Source: JANQPX01 sp965222015 (GTDB lineage: Bacteria > Pseudomonadota > Alphaproteobacteria > Geminicoccales > Geminicoccaceae). From it: 64,000 nt of DNA. Location of the stretch: positions 124,001 to 188,000 of the forward strand of contig CBDCTL010000012.1 of NCBI GenBank assembly GCA_965222015.1. The letters are read 5' to 3'. Both the position numbers and the translations under genes were made by a program. The notes under the pieces were generated by a model, which was not told the DNA's origin, ran no database searches, and worked only from the letters and a program-made list of their open reading frames with translations. Each line of letters starts with the position of its first letter. Position 1 is the first letter of the stretch. Positions 36,155 through 44,980 of this stretch are shown here, one piece after another.

Positions 36155-37120
36155 TCAGGACCCCGATATGCCGAGGCTGCCGAACAGCGACCGGACGTGA
36201 TCGAGACCGGCCTTTGCATCGCCGATCAGCCGGTCGAACTTGCCGGTCTCGTAGAACTCGCCGAGCACGGCGCGTCCCTCCTCGCTCTCATGCATGGCGA
36301 GAAGAATCGCGGTGACATCCTGCCGCTCCGTCTCGGACAGTCTGGGTCCTGCCACCATCACGGAGCGCACGATCTCCGGCGTGGTGTGAAAGAGGCGAAG
36401 CTCCTTCTTCAAGCCGGGCGGCGCGCGCGAGTCGTCGTTCCAGTTGATGTCGCTGACCACGCCCGCATCCGCTTTGCCGCGAGCGACCCAGGCGACCGCG
36501 TTGACCTCGGATTCGGCGAAGAGATAGCGAACGCTGTCGTCCTGCACGGCATGATTGGCGGACTCGAGCGGCATGCCGTGGGCCGCGATCGTCGCCTTCG
36601 GCACAAAGTAGCCGGAGGTCGATCCCGGGTCCTCGAAGGCGATCAGCCGGCCGGCGAGATCACCCAGCTCCTGAATGTCGGCGTCCTTGCGCGTGAAGAA
36701 ATGAGTCCGATAGGTCGAGCATCCGTCCTTCCATTGGCGCAGCAGGATCGACGCGCCCGCCATCTGCTCATAGAGCAGCGCCGAGAACGGCGTTTCCGAG
36801 ACGAGGTCGATCCTGCCGGCGCGCATGAAGGCGATGAGCTCCTCGTTGTCGCGGGCGAGCAAGGTCTCGTGGCGCCCGAAGATATCGGACTGCCTGGCGA
36901 TATAGCGACCTAGCGCGTCAAGTGCTGCGTAGTGCTTGCGCGGATTGTTGGACACGCGGCCGAGCACGATGGTCTCGCCGACCGCCTCGCCTTCATCGTG
37001 ATCAGCCTGTGCGGGCAGGGAAATTCCCACCCAAATGGAGACAAGCACGCAGCAGACCGTCAACAACAACGAACCGCCCACGATCCGATCATTCGAAACA
37101 GCGAAGGCCTTCCTCAACAT
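36155..37120 (-). CDS. PhnD-type periplasmic binding protein, likely sensor partner
   Basis: This 321-residue protein has a signal peptide or anchor (residues 15-35, GGSLLLTVCCVLVSIWVGI) and a phosphate/phosphite/phosphonate-binding-like fold: VLGRVSNNPRKHYAALDALGR, DLVSETPFSALLYEQMAG, FEDPGSTSGYFVPKA and VARGKADAGVVSDINW. No transporter genes are adjacent. Instead it sits 26 bp ahead of the histidine kinase gene, so it probably binds a ligand and passes the signal to the kinase rather than feeding uptake. The ligand is unknown. Confidence 0.85.
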   Translation of the reverse strand: MLRKAFAVSNDRIVGGSLLLTVCCVLVSIWVGISLPAQADHDEGEAVGETIVLGRVSNNPRKHYAALDALGRYIARQSDIFGRHETLLARDNEELIAFMRAGRIDLVSETPFSALLYEQMAGASILLRQWKDGCSTYRTHFFTRKDADIQELGDLAGRLIAFEDPGSTSGYFVPKATIAAHGMPLESANHAVQDDSVRYLFAESEVNAVAWVARGKADAGVVSDINWNDDSRAPPGLKKELRLFHTTPEIVRSVMVAGPRLSETERQDVTAILLAMHESEEGRAVLGEFYETGKFDRLIGDAKAGLDHVRSLFGSLGISGS

Positions 37121-37582
37121 AAGGTGAATCCTCGACTAGGAAGAGCATGAATGAGGGCCGGAGTTTACGCCAGAAATTGCGGCCGATGTACTGCATAGGA
37201 TTAAAATTCGATTAAAATCTTGCGGTTATGTCCCGGCGCCTCATCGGCCCGGGCTGCTGTGACGCTGCTTTCGGCAATATTCAACGCAAGCGTTGGTCAT
37301 GCGATGCGTGGCACCTCGCCGAAAGCCGCCGATGCGGGGATTGTCGGGGGGTGTCAAGCCCGGCATTCGAATTTATCGAGTCGGGACGATCAATCCAAAG
37401 TTGCAATAATCGTCGTGAACCGAATCCTCTTAGCAAGAGACAAAATGGAACGGGCGCATTAATTTCCAACCGATAATAGAGTCAACTTCAATTTAACATG
37501 GCCCGGGGTGGAAAATCGCCTGCGCCGGCCAGCGCTTGCAACGACAGTCCGGCCCGACCGGGGCCGCAGGGAGATCTGCCGA
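37121..37582. other. Gene-free region, promoters only
   Basis: These 460 bp separate the minus-strand sensory operon from a small plus-strand gene. The part near 37180-37500 is AT-richer, as expected for promoter DNA. I see no clear gene, repeat or RNA. Confidence 0.5.
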
Positions 37583-37918
37583 ATGATCGCCTCTCCGTTC
37601 TATCCCTTTGTCGCGGACAATCTCGACCATGCGCCCAACGGTCCCGGTGTTTACGGGCTCTATGTGCGCGACGGCCGCACGCACCGCACGATCTATATTG
37701 GCGGCTCACTCACATCGGTGCGGACCAGTCTGCACCGGCATCTGCTCGCCAACGGTCAAGCCTGCACGCGGACCGCAACGCACTTCAACACGGAAATCAC
37801 CGACGTCGAGTATGTCGTCAGCAGACAGGCTGCAATCCTGACGGCCCACCGCAAGGCGGCTGGCGAGTTCCCGCTATGCAACGATCCGCAAAATGTGCGC
37901 TCGAAGCCGGTCATGTGA
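37583..37918 (+). CDS. Small GIY-YIG-like protein
   Basis: This protein has 111 residues from the ATG at 37583. A GIY-YIG-like core is visible: GPGVYGLYVRDGRT, then TIYIGGS, then RTSLHRHL. These match the GVY and YIG strands and the arginine-histidine helix of the nuclease fold. The later glutamate expected in full nucleases is not obvious, so activity is uncertain. Longer starts exist upstream (37508) but without family support. It has no partner on its strand. Confidence 0.5.
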   Translation: MIASPFYPFVADNLDHAPNGPGVYGLYVRDGRTHRTIYIGGSLTSVRTSLHRHLLANGQACTRTATHFNTEITDVEYVVSRQAAILTAHRKAAGEFPLCNDPQNVRSKPVM

Positions 37919-38042
37919 GCCAGACAGAAAGACGAAGCCGGCACGAAACGTGATTGACCAGTTCGGCCACCTGTTCCCGTCACTCTGGAGCACCCGGTTC
38001 GTCATGCGGGGCCGCAGGCTAGCCAATGCGGACAGACATCCG

Positions 38043-39485
38043 CTAGAAAACGGCACTCCCCTTCGATCGCTCGCCGTCGATCTGCTCGCGCGCTTCAAAG
38101 GCTGGCGAAGGCACCCCGGCGTCAATGGCACTGCCGCCGGGACCAGATGATGGAGCCGGAGTCTGCGAATCGAGATTCCTGCGCAGGCCCTCCTCGTCCG
38201 TGGTCGCCGTGGCGGCCGGGCGGCTCCGCAGATTCTCGTAGTACTGGCGAAGATGGCGCGAGGTGATGACCTTGTAGACGCCCGTTTCCTTCATCACCTG
38301 CAGCGACTGATCGAATTCGTAGAGCAGCGTCTCACTGTCCGCGTAGTAGAGCGGCAGCATCAGGTGCAGCGTGCCGATGGACGTCGCCGTTTCGAGGGCG
38401 CGCACCTCCTTGGCAAGACCGATCTCGTGCAGCATCGCCTTGCCGACGACGTCGTTCACCGACACCGCGTCGACCTGGGAACGAACGAGGTGGTTGAAGC
38501 AGGTCTCGAGCGACCGCGGCGTCTTCAGGATGATCAGCTCCTGATCCAGCAATTGCTGCAGATCGTCCAACGCATAACCGGCCGGGCGGCAGAGCGTCAG
38601 ACCGTGAAGGCTGGACGGCTGATTGTAGGTGATGTTGCTGTCGTTCAGCACGAACAGACGCATCAGGACCCGGTAGAGCGAGCTCGAATAGAGGAATTCC
38701 TCGTCACTCTGCTCGCCTTTCTGATAGGGAAAAATCCCGGCGAACTGTCCGTTCCGGGTGGCGTCCAGTCCATATTTCCAGCCGAGGAAATCGACCTCGA
38801 CATCATAGCCGATCGACCGGAACGCAGCGCTCACCAATTCGGTGAGCATGCCCTTCTCCGGCAGTGTCTCGTCGACGAAAGGCGCAAACTCGCCGCCGGT
38901 GACGAGATTGATGCGCAGCGGCTCGCCGGCATTCCGGACATCGACGCCATCGGTGATCACCGGCGCGTTCTCCTGGTCGGCGATCAGCCTGATCGGCCCC
39001 CCCGAGCCGGCGGGCGGCACACCATCGGTCAGCGATGCCGACTGCGACGTCTGACCGGCGCCAGGCCTGTCTGCATTGCCGGCCGCTGCCGATCTCCTGT
39101 TGCCTCTGCCGGGATCGTCCAGCTGTCCCGGCCTCACGGCGGCGGCCAGCGTCACCTCGGATCTCGCTTTCGCGCCGCCCGCCGTCACCTGCTCTGCGGA
39201 GTCGGGCACCTGCCCCGACGGATCCGGAAGCCGCAGGATCGTGCCGACGCTGATCAGGGCGGGATCGGTAATCCGATCCAAATTCGCGCGGTAGATATTG
39301 ATCCATTTCGCGGCATCCTTGTAGACCCGGGCGGCGATCAGCGACAGCGAGTCGCCGCTGACGACGACATAGGTCGCGCCGCCTTGTCCTTCGGCGGCGA
39401 ACGCCCTGCTTGCCGGCAGGACGCCGGTCGCCAGAACGACCGAAGCCGCCACGATCGCCGCTTTTCCCTTGATGAAGCTACCCAT
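38043..39485 (-). CDS. Secreted LysM plus solute-binding domain protein
   Basis: This 480-residue protein has a signal peptide (MGSFIKGKAAIVAASVVLAT onward, cleavage near AFAAEG). A LysM domain follows (TYVVVSGDSLSLIAARVYKD to LISVGTILRLPD), then a linker rich in G, A and R. A type 3 extracellular solute-binding domain (PLRINLVTGGEFAPFVDETL, GWKYGLDATRNGQF, CFNHLVRSQVDAVSVNDVVG) fills the rest. LysM would hold it on peptidoglycan while the binding domain captures a ligand. This fusion is unusual. It ends near AVF at 38043. Its neighbours are two other secreted proteins on the same strand. Confidence 0.8.
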   Translation of the reverse strand: MGSFIKGKAAIVAASVVLATGVLPASRAFAAEGQGGATYVVVSGDSLSLIAARVYKDAAKWINIYRANLDRITDPALISVGTILRLPDPSGQVPDSAEQVTAGGAKARSEVTLAAAVRPGQLDDPGRGNRRSAAAGNADRPGAGQTSQSASLTDGVPPAGSGGPIRLIADQENAPVITDGVDVRNAGEPLRINLVTGGEFAPFVDETLPEKGMLTELVSAAFRSIGYDVEVDFLGWKYGLDATRNGQFAGIFPYQKGEQSDEEFLYSSSLYRVLMRLFVLNDSNITYNQPSSLHGLTLCRPAGYALDDLQQLLDQELIILKTPRSLETCFNHLVRSQVDAVSVNDVVGKAMLHEIGLAKEVRALETATSIGTLHLMLPLYYADSETLLYEFDQSLQVMKETGVYKVITSRHLRQYYENLRSRPAATATTDEEGLRRNLDSQTPAPSSGPGGSAIDAGVPSPAFEAREQIDGERSKGSAVF

Positions 39486-39563
39486 GACCTACTTTCCCCG
39501 ATGATTTGAAGACAGGCTGCCTTGTCGCCTCTTCCCGCGAAAAGCGAACAAGGCGTGGCCCGG

Positions 39564-40541
39564 CTACGACCTGGCGTGCCATTCCGGATGCTTCTCGACC
39601 ATGCCGAGCATGAGCTCGAGCTGCGCCTCGAGCAGGCCGATCTGCTGATAGACGTGCGACGGCAGATGGCGCGTCAGGTCCGGCTCGAACGCCTCTTCCT
39701 GGACATGCAGATTCTCGGAAAAATAATGAAGCTCCGCCATGAGGATGGAAACGAGATCGTAGACATCGCCATCGACGATCTGCTCGTCATAGTTCTCGAC
39801 CAGGGTGAGCACGTCGGTGAACCCGGAGACTTCGCCGATGTCGTGAACGAGAGCCAGGCATCTCATGAGATGCGCGTAGACGTCCTCAGGCTTCTTCCGG
39901 GGCTCGTAGGCAGGCAAAGCCGGCAGCGCGAGGTCGGTTTCGCCGAGCTCGGCCGCCAGGGCCTCGATCTCCTGGGCAACCACGGTATTGGCGTGCGCCA
40001 CGCGGCTGTAGACGTCCGACGGGGTGATCGACGGCTCCAGGAGATGGTTCAATTCCCGATTGGCCTGGATCATCATCTTGAACACGTCGGTCGGGGTCTT
40101 GGTGTCGTCCCGCACCGGGATCTCGACCTGCTGCGTAACGCCGATCACCCGCTTCACGCAGTCGATGCGGTCGAGTGCTGCGGTCACCACCTCGAGCACA
40201 TCCTTCGACGTGATCTCCCCTCGAGGCGGCTGCGGCAGGGGCAGGCCGTCCATCGTGAACTCGAAGCACAGTGTGCTGGCCTTCTGGAACACGGAGACCG
40301 CCTGGAAAAAGACGTAGCGCGACGACAAGTTTTCGACCTCGACGTCCGTCCTGGGCACGATCACCTCACCCATTTCCAGGGCGAGCAGGTCGATCTCCTC
40401 GCGCAGCACCTCCGCGAAGGAATAGACGTCCGGCGGGCCTATTTCCTGTGCCTCCGACGGCATGGGCAGCAGGGCCGGCCCGAAAGCCATCAGCGCCGCT
40501 GCCGCGCAGGTCGATACGGTCAAGCGCATTTTGTCGAACAT
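39564..40541 (-). CDS. Secreted protein with repeated DVY motifs, unknown function
   Basis: This 325-residue protein has a signal peptide (MRLTVSTCAAAALMAFGPAL, cleavage after SEA). I do not recognise a family. About six imperfect repeats start with a proline and D-V-Y/F: PPDVYSFAEVLREEI, TPTDVFKMMIQANREL, TPSDVYSRVAHANTVV, KPEDVYAHLMRCLALV, DGDVYDLVSILMAEL, LPSHVYQQIGLLEAQL. Each is followed by a predicted helix, suggesting an all-alpha repeat solenoid. It lies between the LysM-binding fusion and the phosphate-binding-OmpA fusion and may work with them in the periplasm. Confidence 0.7.
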   Translation of the reverse strand: MFDKMRLTVSTCAAAALMAFGPALLPMPSEAQEIGPPDVYSFAEVLREEIDLLALEMGEVIVPRTDVEVENLSSRYVFFQAVSVFQKASTLCFEFTMDGLPLPQPPRGEITSKDVLEVVTAALDRIDCVKRVIGVTQQVEIPVRDDTKTPTDVFKMMIQANRELNHLLEPSITPSDVYSRVAHANTVVAQEIEALAAELGETDLALPALPAYEPRKKPEDVYAHLMRCLALVHDIGEVSGFTDVLTLVENYDEQIVDGDVYDLVSILMAELHYFSENLHVQEEAFEPDLTRHLPSHVYQQIGLLEAQLELMLGMVEKHPEWHARS

Positions 40542-40935
40542 TTACCTGTCCCCTGGGCGCGTACCAATCGCCCGCAATTCTCAATCCTGCATCAAGGGTG
40601 CGACCCCCGATCGGGAGTGGCGGTTGCGATTGCGATTGATCAGGAGAAGACGACACCCTCAGTCGATTTCGGCAGACAGATCTTGACGAGTCTGCTCACT
40701 TGACGGCCGGGAATAATCCACGTCGCACGAACATGTAAATTACTTTAATCAAATTTTAACGAATTCATCGATCTGAATGCTTCGCCCCATAAAACGCGGC
40801 ATAACAAGCACTTCCGTGCATGGTCAGTTCCTGAGGATTGGCTCGCATTGGGGGCTGATCGATCGCCGCCACGAAAAGACACCGGGCCTGTGTCCAGGCC
40901 CGGTGTCCTCCGTCCGACATGGCGGATCGGCGGGG
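40542..40935. other. Gene-free region with one terminator
   Basis: The left part carries the promoter of the DVY-repeat gene (minus strand). The right part contains the terminator of the phosphate-binding-OmpA gene. An AT-rich stretch lies at about 40720-40770. No gene is supported. Confidence 0.5.
40873..40907 (-). terminator. Rho-independent terminator
   Basis: A 13-bp stem GACACCGGGCCTG / CAGGCCCGGTGTC with loop TGTC is followed on the minus strand by TTTTCG. It lies about 30 bp after the stop codon of the phosphate-binding-OmpA gene. Confidence 0.85.
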
Positions 40936-42921
40936 TCAGGAACGCAGCCAGATCTCGACCCGGCGGTTCTTGTGCCGGCCCAGCCTGTCGGCTTCGCCGC
41001 CGGGCAGATCGTTGCAGGCGATGGGGGCATCCTCGCCGACGCCGAAGTAATTGCCCGACGGGACCTCGAATCCCTCCTCGCTCAGACGATGGGCCACGAT
41101 CTCGGCACGACTCTCCGCCAGGAGGGCGTTGTGCTCGGCGGAGCCCTCGGAATCGGCGAAGCCGAACAGCAAGAGCCGTTCCGGCGCGATCCTTTCGCCC
41201 TGCAGATAGGCGACCAGACGCTGCAGGTCCTGCTCGCCCCGGCTGTCGAGTGCCAGGCCGAAACTGTCCCTTCTGAAGCGGAAGGTGGGCGACAGCCGCC
41301 GGGCGTTTCGGATCTCGGCCCGAAACCGGTCGCGGTGGTCGAGCAGCTGGGCAGGCTGCTCGCCGACCGTGTGGTAGCGCCAGTCGCTGACATCGGTCGA
41401 TGCCAGATGCACATCGAGATTGACGAAGTGACGCCCGACGACTTCCTGGCCCTGGCCGGGCTCGACGGAGGCCACATAGGCGAGAAACTGATCGCGAAGG
41501 GCATGCTCGACAGCGGGGTTGGTGTAGAGATAGATCGGCCGGGCCAGAGGATGATCGCCGGTGTTGACCTCGAAATCCTCGACATGCAGCGACTCGCTGT
41601 CCGGCTCGTAGAGAATGCCGCACTCATTGACCGCGAGAGGCCGGTTCTCGCCGCGAAAGTCCTTGCTGACCATGCCGATCGCCATTGGCTCGGCGCTGAT
41701 CGCCATCGCAAGCTCGCTCTCCGAGGTCAGATGCCGATCCCCCTTGAACTTGCGGCCGTGCAGCACGGTCTGGTTCAGGATCGAGCCTGACGCCATGTCA
41801 TCATCGAGACCGAACGCGACGATCTGGCCGTCGAGGCCCGACTGATGCAGCGGCACCTTGTTCCAGGCGTTCAGGCCGTTGGTGAACACCTCGCCCGCGG
41901 TCTCCCGGCTGATCAGCGACAGATTGTTGTCGGGATGGACCACCACTTCGATGACGTCGATGCCGATCACGTGCTCGGCGCTCGGCGCATGCATGTCGAC
42001 CCCGAACGCCTTCCCGAAGGCCTCGACCATATGCGGCTCCGGCCGCTCGGCCTCCATCGCGATCTCGGCCCCGCCTTCGAACAGAGTCTCCATGCCGGCG
42101 CTGTCGCCGCCGGAATCGATCTCGATCGCCTGAAGCGGCGCTTCCGGATGGGCGACCAGCCTGACCTCGATCACGGCCGCATCGGTGCTGGAGGCCTCGA
42201 CCTCGACCGCCTCGGGATTGTCCGGGTTAGCCAGATGGCGAAGAAAGCCTTCGGCAAGCTCCGGCGCCAGATGCTCGCCGATGACGCTGGAGCCGGCGAG
42301 TCGCAGCACCGACCGCGGTCCGGCCGCCGGCACCACGCTCTCCACCGTCGGGGTCTCGACGCGCGCAGGCACGTCAGCAGCGACCGACGTCGCCTCCACG
42401 GGCAGGTCGTAGCGCCCGCTGGCCGCCACGAAGCTGCCTTTGGTGTTCTGCAGCTTGGCGAAGGTCATGACGCCGTCGATCGTCGGATAGTAGGAGACGA
42501 CGAAGGCGAGCCCTTCCTCGCCGCGATCGCGCAGCCGGGTCAGGAGTACGGGGAGCGGCTGCCCCGCGGTCAGTTCGTGGGTGGCGAAGTTGCAGTGGGT
42601 GACGTGCGTGATTTCGGCGACGGCTTCGATCAGCACGGCATTGATCTGGTCCTGCGTCGCCTCGTCGAACGGCCGGCTCGCATGGCGATCGCTCACCAGG
42701 TGGAAGTTGCAGGCGTCGCTCGACGCCAGCGGGTTCTTCTCGAGGGCGTTCGTGATCCTCGCGACCAGGCCGCGCATCGTGTCTTCGAGCAAAGCCTGAT
42801 CGGCAAAGCCATACTGCTTCTGTGCCGCCGCAAGTGGGCTGGCAAGCAGCATGACCGCGAGCAGCAGCCCGCCGCGCCGCCAGGCCTCCCTTCCGAAACG
42901 ATAGTGTTTGCTCCCGCACAT
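40936..42921 (-). CDS. Periplasmic phosphate-binding-type domain fused to OmpA
   Basis: This 661-residue protein has an N-terminal signal peptide (hydrophobic run LLLAVMLLASPLAAAQ) and a first domain of about 150 residues without a clear match. A PstS-like binding domain begins VLRLAGSSVIGEHLAPELAE, with IDVIEVVVHPDNNLSLIS. A C-terminal OmpA-family peptidoglycan-binding domain begins LALDSRGEQDLQRLVAYL and includes LLLFGFADSEGSAEHNALLAESRA and RHKNRRVEIW. The pairing of PstS-like and OmpA domains suggests a wall-anchored ligand-binding protein, not part of an importer. The next gene upstream overlaps it out of frame. Confidence 0.82.
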   Translation of the reverse strand: MCGSKHYRFGREAWRRGGLLLAVMLLASPLAAAQKQYGFADQALLEDTMRGLVARITNALEKNPLASSDACNFHLVSDRHASRPFDEATQDQINAVLIEAVAEITHVTHCNFATHELTAGQPLPVLLTRLRDRGEEGLAFVVSYYPTIDGVMTFAKLQNTKGSFVAASGRYDLPVEATSVAADVPARVETPTVESVVPAAGPRSVLRLAGSSVIGEHLAPELAEGFLRHLANPDNPEAVEVEASSTDAAVIEVRLVAHPEAPLQAIEIDSGGDSAGMETLFEGGAEIAMEAERPEPHMVEAFGKAFGVDMHAPSAEHVIGIDVIEVVVHPDNNLSLISRETAGEVFTNGLNAWNKVPLHQSGLDGQIVAFGLDDDMASGSILNQTVLHGRKFKGDRHLTSESELAMAISAEPMAIGMVSKDFRGENRPLAVNECGILYEPDSESLHVEDFEVNTGDHPLARPIYLYTNPAVEHALRDQFLAYVASVEPGQGQEVVGRHFVNLDVHLASTDVSDWRYHTVGEQPAQLLDHRDRFRAEIRNARRLSPTFRFRRDSFGLALDSRGEQDLQRLVAYLQGERIAPERLLLFGFADSEGSAEHNALLAESRAEIVAHRLSEEGFEVPSGNYFGVGEDAPIACNDLPGGEADRLGRHKNRRVEIWLRS

Positions 42922-43517
42922 GTTGGTTTTCCTTTCATGGGAAACAGTTCCAGACCAGGGAAGGCTCGGATTGTTGGCTGTTCATCGCGTCGGAGGAGGA
43001 AGGATCTCGGTAGACCATCACGCTGCGAATCCACGCTCCGCCGACGTTCCACCCGCTCATTCGAACGCGCTCCCGGGCGGTCGGCGCCCCTTCCGGAAAT
43101 ATATTGCTGCATGGCGGCGGCCTCGGTCTCCAGTTCCTGAAGCCGCGCCTTGACGACGTCGCCGATGCTGATGATGCCGGAGAGCTTGCCGGACATGACC
43201 ACCGGCAAATGCCGGCAGCGGGAAGCCGTCATCGCCGCCATCACCCGACCGAGGCTGTCGTCAGGCGAACAGGTCAAGGGGTCCGGGGTCATGACGTCCT
43301 CGACGGTCAGGTCGAGGAGGCTCGCGCCGCGACTGGCAAGGCCACAGGCGAGATCGCGTTCCGATATGATGCCTCTCATCCGACCCCGGCCGTCGACGAC
43401 CAGGAGCGCGCCGACGTCATGCTGCTTCAGCAGGCGAGCGACCTGTTGCACCGGCTGCCGGTGGTCAATCGTGGCAACGTCGCAGCCTTTGGCGCTCAGG
43501 ATTTGTCTCACGAACAT
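42693..43517 (-). CDS. CBS-domain pair protein with an odd C-terminal extension
   Basis: Residues 1-142 are a normal two-CBS-domain protein (MFVRQILSAKGCDVATIDHR, VGALLVVDGRGRMRGIISERDLACGL, VEDVMTPDPLTCSP, CRHLPVVMSGKLSGIISIGDVVKARL, ending YISGRG). Such domains bind adenine nucleotides. The family usually stops here. The frame instead continues for about 130 residues, of which the last 75 overlap the next gene in another frame and have no family similarity. A frameshift or lost stop near 43085 is likely. The ATG at 43517 begins at the conserved motif. Confidence 0.75.
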   Translation of the reverse strand: MFVRQILSAKGCDVATIDHRQPVQQVARLLKQHDVGALLVVDGRGRMRGIISERDLACGLASRGASLLDLTVEDVMTPDPLTCSPDDSLGRVMAAMTASRCRHLPVVMSGKLSGIISIGDVVKARLQELETEAAAMQQYISGRGADRPGARSNERVERRRSVDSQRDGLPRSFLLRRDEQPTIRAFPGLELFPMKGKPTCAGANTIVSEGRPGGAAGCCSRSCCLPAHLRRHRSSMALPIRLCSKTRCAAWSRGSRTPSRRTRWRRATPATSTW

Positions 43518-43552
43518 GTTCCGTGAACCTCGCCTGATTCTTTTTCCGGACA

Positions 43553-44251
43553 TTACTGGGTCACTGTTGCGCCGGTCTGCGGTCCCGGGGCCACGTCCTT
43601 GGACGACGGTCCCGCTCCGACCGAGCATCGAACGGCGGCATCGTCGATCAGGGCGGCGGCACGGCTGCACACGCGGGTCGTGCGATCGCGATAGCCCTCC
43701 CACCAGAGTTCGGCGCGCTCGCGCATTCGCGTCGCCACATCGTAGGCTTGGGGCGTGGACGGATCGTCATCGATCGACCGCATCGTCGGCGCCGTAGGAT
43801 AATCGTCGATGGTCCAGCCGAGTTCGCGCGCGGCCTCTTCGTCCTTCCTGGTCCATCGCGTCCAGACGTAGCTTGACGTCTCGTCGAGCCATTGAAACCA
43901 GCCCAGCGGCGGATCGACCGGCAGGCCGAGCATGCGCAGCGCGGCTTCGAGTTGATCCCAGCGATAGGGGCCACGGAGACGGCCCTCGAGAGCCCGTACG
44001 ACCGATTCAGCCTCGGCTTTCGACAACCAGGGATAGCCAGCCGCGTCGTCGAGAACGTCGGTGACGGTAAAGGTCCGGCTGTCTTCCTCTTCGGACTCCT
44101 CCGGCGACCTGTCTCGTGGTGGGTTACAAAGAGATCTCCCAAGCGACGCCATGCCGTCGCGGATATTGAGCCTGTCCAGAAGATCCTCTGCGTTCGGCCC
44201 TAGCGCATCCAGCAAGGCCACGAACTGTCGATGCGTAATGTAGGACTCCAT
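43553..44251 (-). CDS. Hypothetical protein
   Basis: The protein has 232 residues and I do not recognise a family. It is rich in tryptophan and acidic residues (GWFQWLDETSSYVWTRWTRK, ELWWEGYRD) and has an acidic stretch SPEESEEEDSRT near residue 50. No signal peptide or membrane segment is visible. It lies 35 bp upstream of the CBS gene on the same strand and may be part of the envelope gene run at 38-43 kb. Confidence 0.55.
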   Translation of the reverse strand: MESYITHRQFVALLDALGPNAEDLLDRLNIRDGMASLGRSLCNPPRDRSPEESEEEDSRTFTVTDVLDDAAGYPWLSKAEAESVVRALEGRLRGPYRWDQLEAALRMLGLPVDPPLGWFQWLDETSSYVWTRWTRKDEEAARELGWTIDDYPTAPTMRSIDDDPSTPQAYDVATRMRERAELWWEGYRDRTTRVCSRAAALIDDAAVRCSVGAGPSSKDVAPGPQTGATVTQ

Positions 44252-44546
44252 CGGCTATTTCCCCGGCGCGGCGAGACCGCCGTCGTTCTTTTTCTAGCGT
44301 CTCTATGAGCGCGATGTCGTCTTAGGCTAACTTCTTGCGGAAGCGAATATTTTTAATGAAATTTTCATCAAAGATGCCGATGGACAGACCGTCGCCTGCG
44401 CTGGTGCAGCGGCGCAATCGGATGATTCAGGAGATGCTGCAGTAAATATCCCCTGGCAAAGCCGGGGGCTTTGGTCATGTGCCGCTCAAAGCGGCGGCCG
44501 GGTCGCTTTCGCGGCCCCGGAGGGTGCGCCGCCTGAAGGTGGCTGT
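44252..44546. other. Boundary region between backbone and accessory DNA
   Basis: These 295 bp hold no gene. From about 44450 they contain stem-loops (such as CCGCTCAAAGCGG and GCCGCCTGAAGGTGGC) that fit the right-end hairpins of IS200/IS605 elements. The backbone therefore seems to end near 44450. Confidence 0.5.
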
Positions 44547-44980
44547 TCAGCGCCAGAGACCGAGTTGGTCGAGACGCGCATCCTCTTTCTCCTGATTGCG
44601 AATGTAAGCGCGGATCGCAGTCTCGTCGCGACCGACCGTGCTCACGAAGTATCCCCTGGCCCGGAAAGGTTGGCCAACGAAGTTACGTTTGCGCTCGCCA
44701 TAGACCCGCGCCAAGTGGATCGCGCTCTTGCTCTTGATGCAGCCGACCGCCTGGGACACAACCAGTTTTGGCGGGATCGCATTCATCATGTGAACATGGT
44801 CAGGCATCAGATGCCCGTCCACGATCCCACAGCCTTTTTTTGCGCCGCAAGTTGACGAAACACGCTGCCAAGATGCCGTCTCAGTTCGGCGTAGAGTGTT
44901 TTGCGGCGGCATTTCGGAATGAACACGATGTGGAATTTGCAATCCCATACCATGTGATTCAGGCTTCGATACACGTCCAT
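44547..44980 (-). pseudogene. IS200/IS605-family transposase gene with frameshift at A7
   Basis: The first part reads from the ATG at 44980 (MDVYRSLNHMVWDCKFHIVF). The second part, from GCGIVDGHLMPDHVHMMNAI to the stop, reads in another frame. They meet at a run of seven A residues on the minus strand (44835-44841). One added A would give a continuous HUH transposase of about 145 residues with the DHVHMM metal-binding histidines and a tyrosine in RARGYFVSTVGRDE. Transcriptional slippage at the A-run could restore it, or the copy is inactive. Confidence 0.75.
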
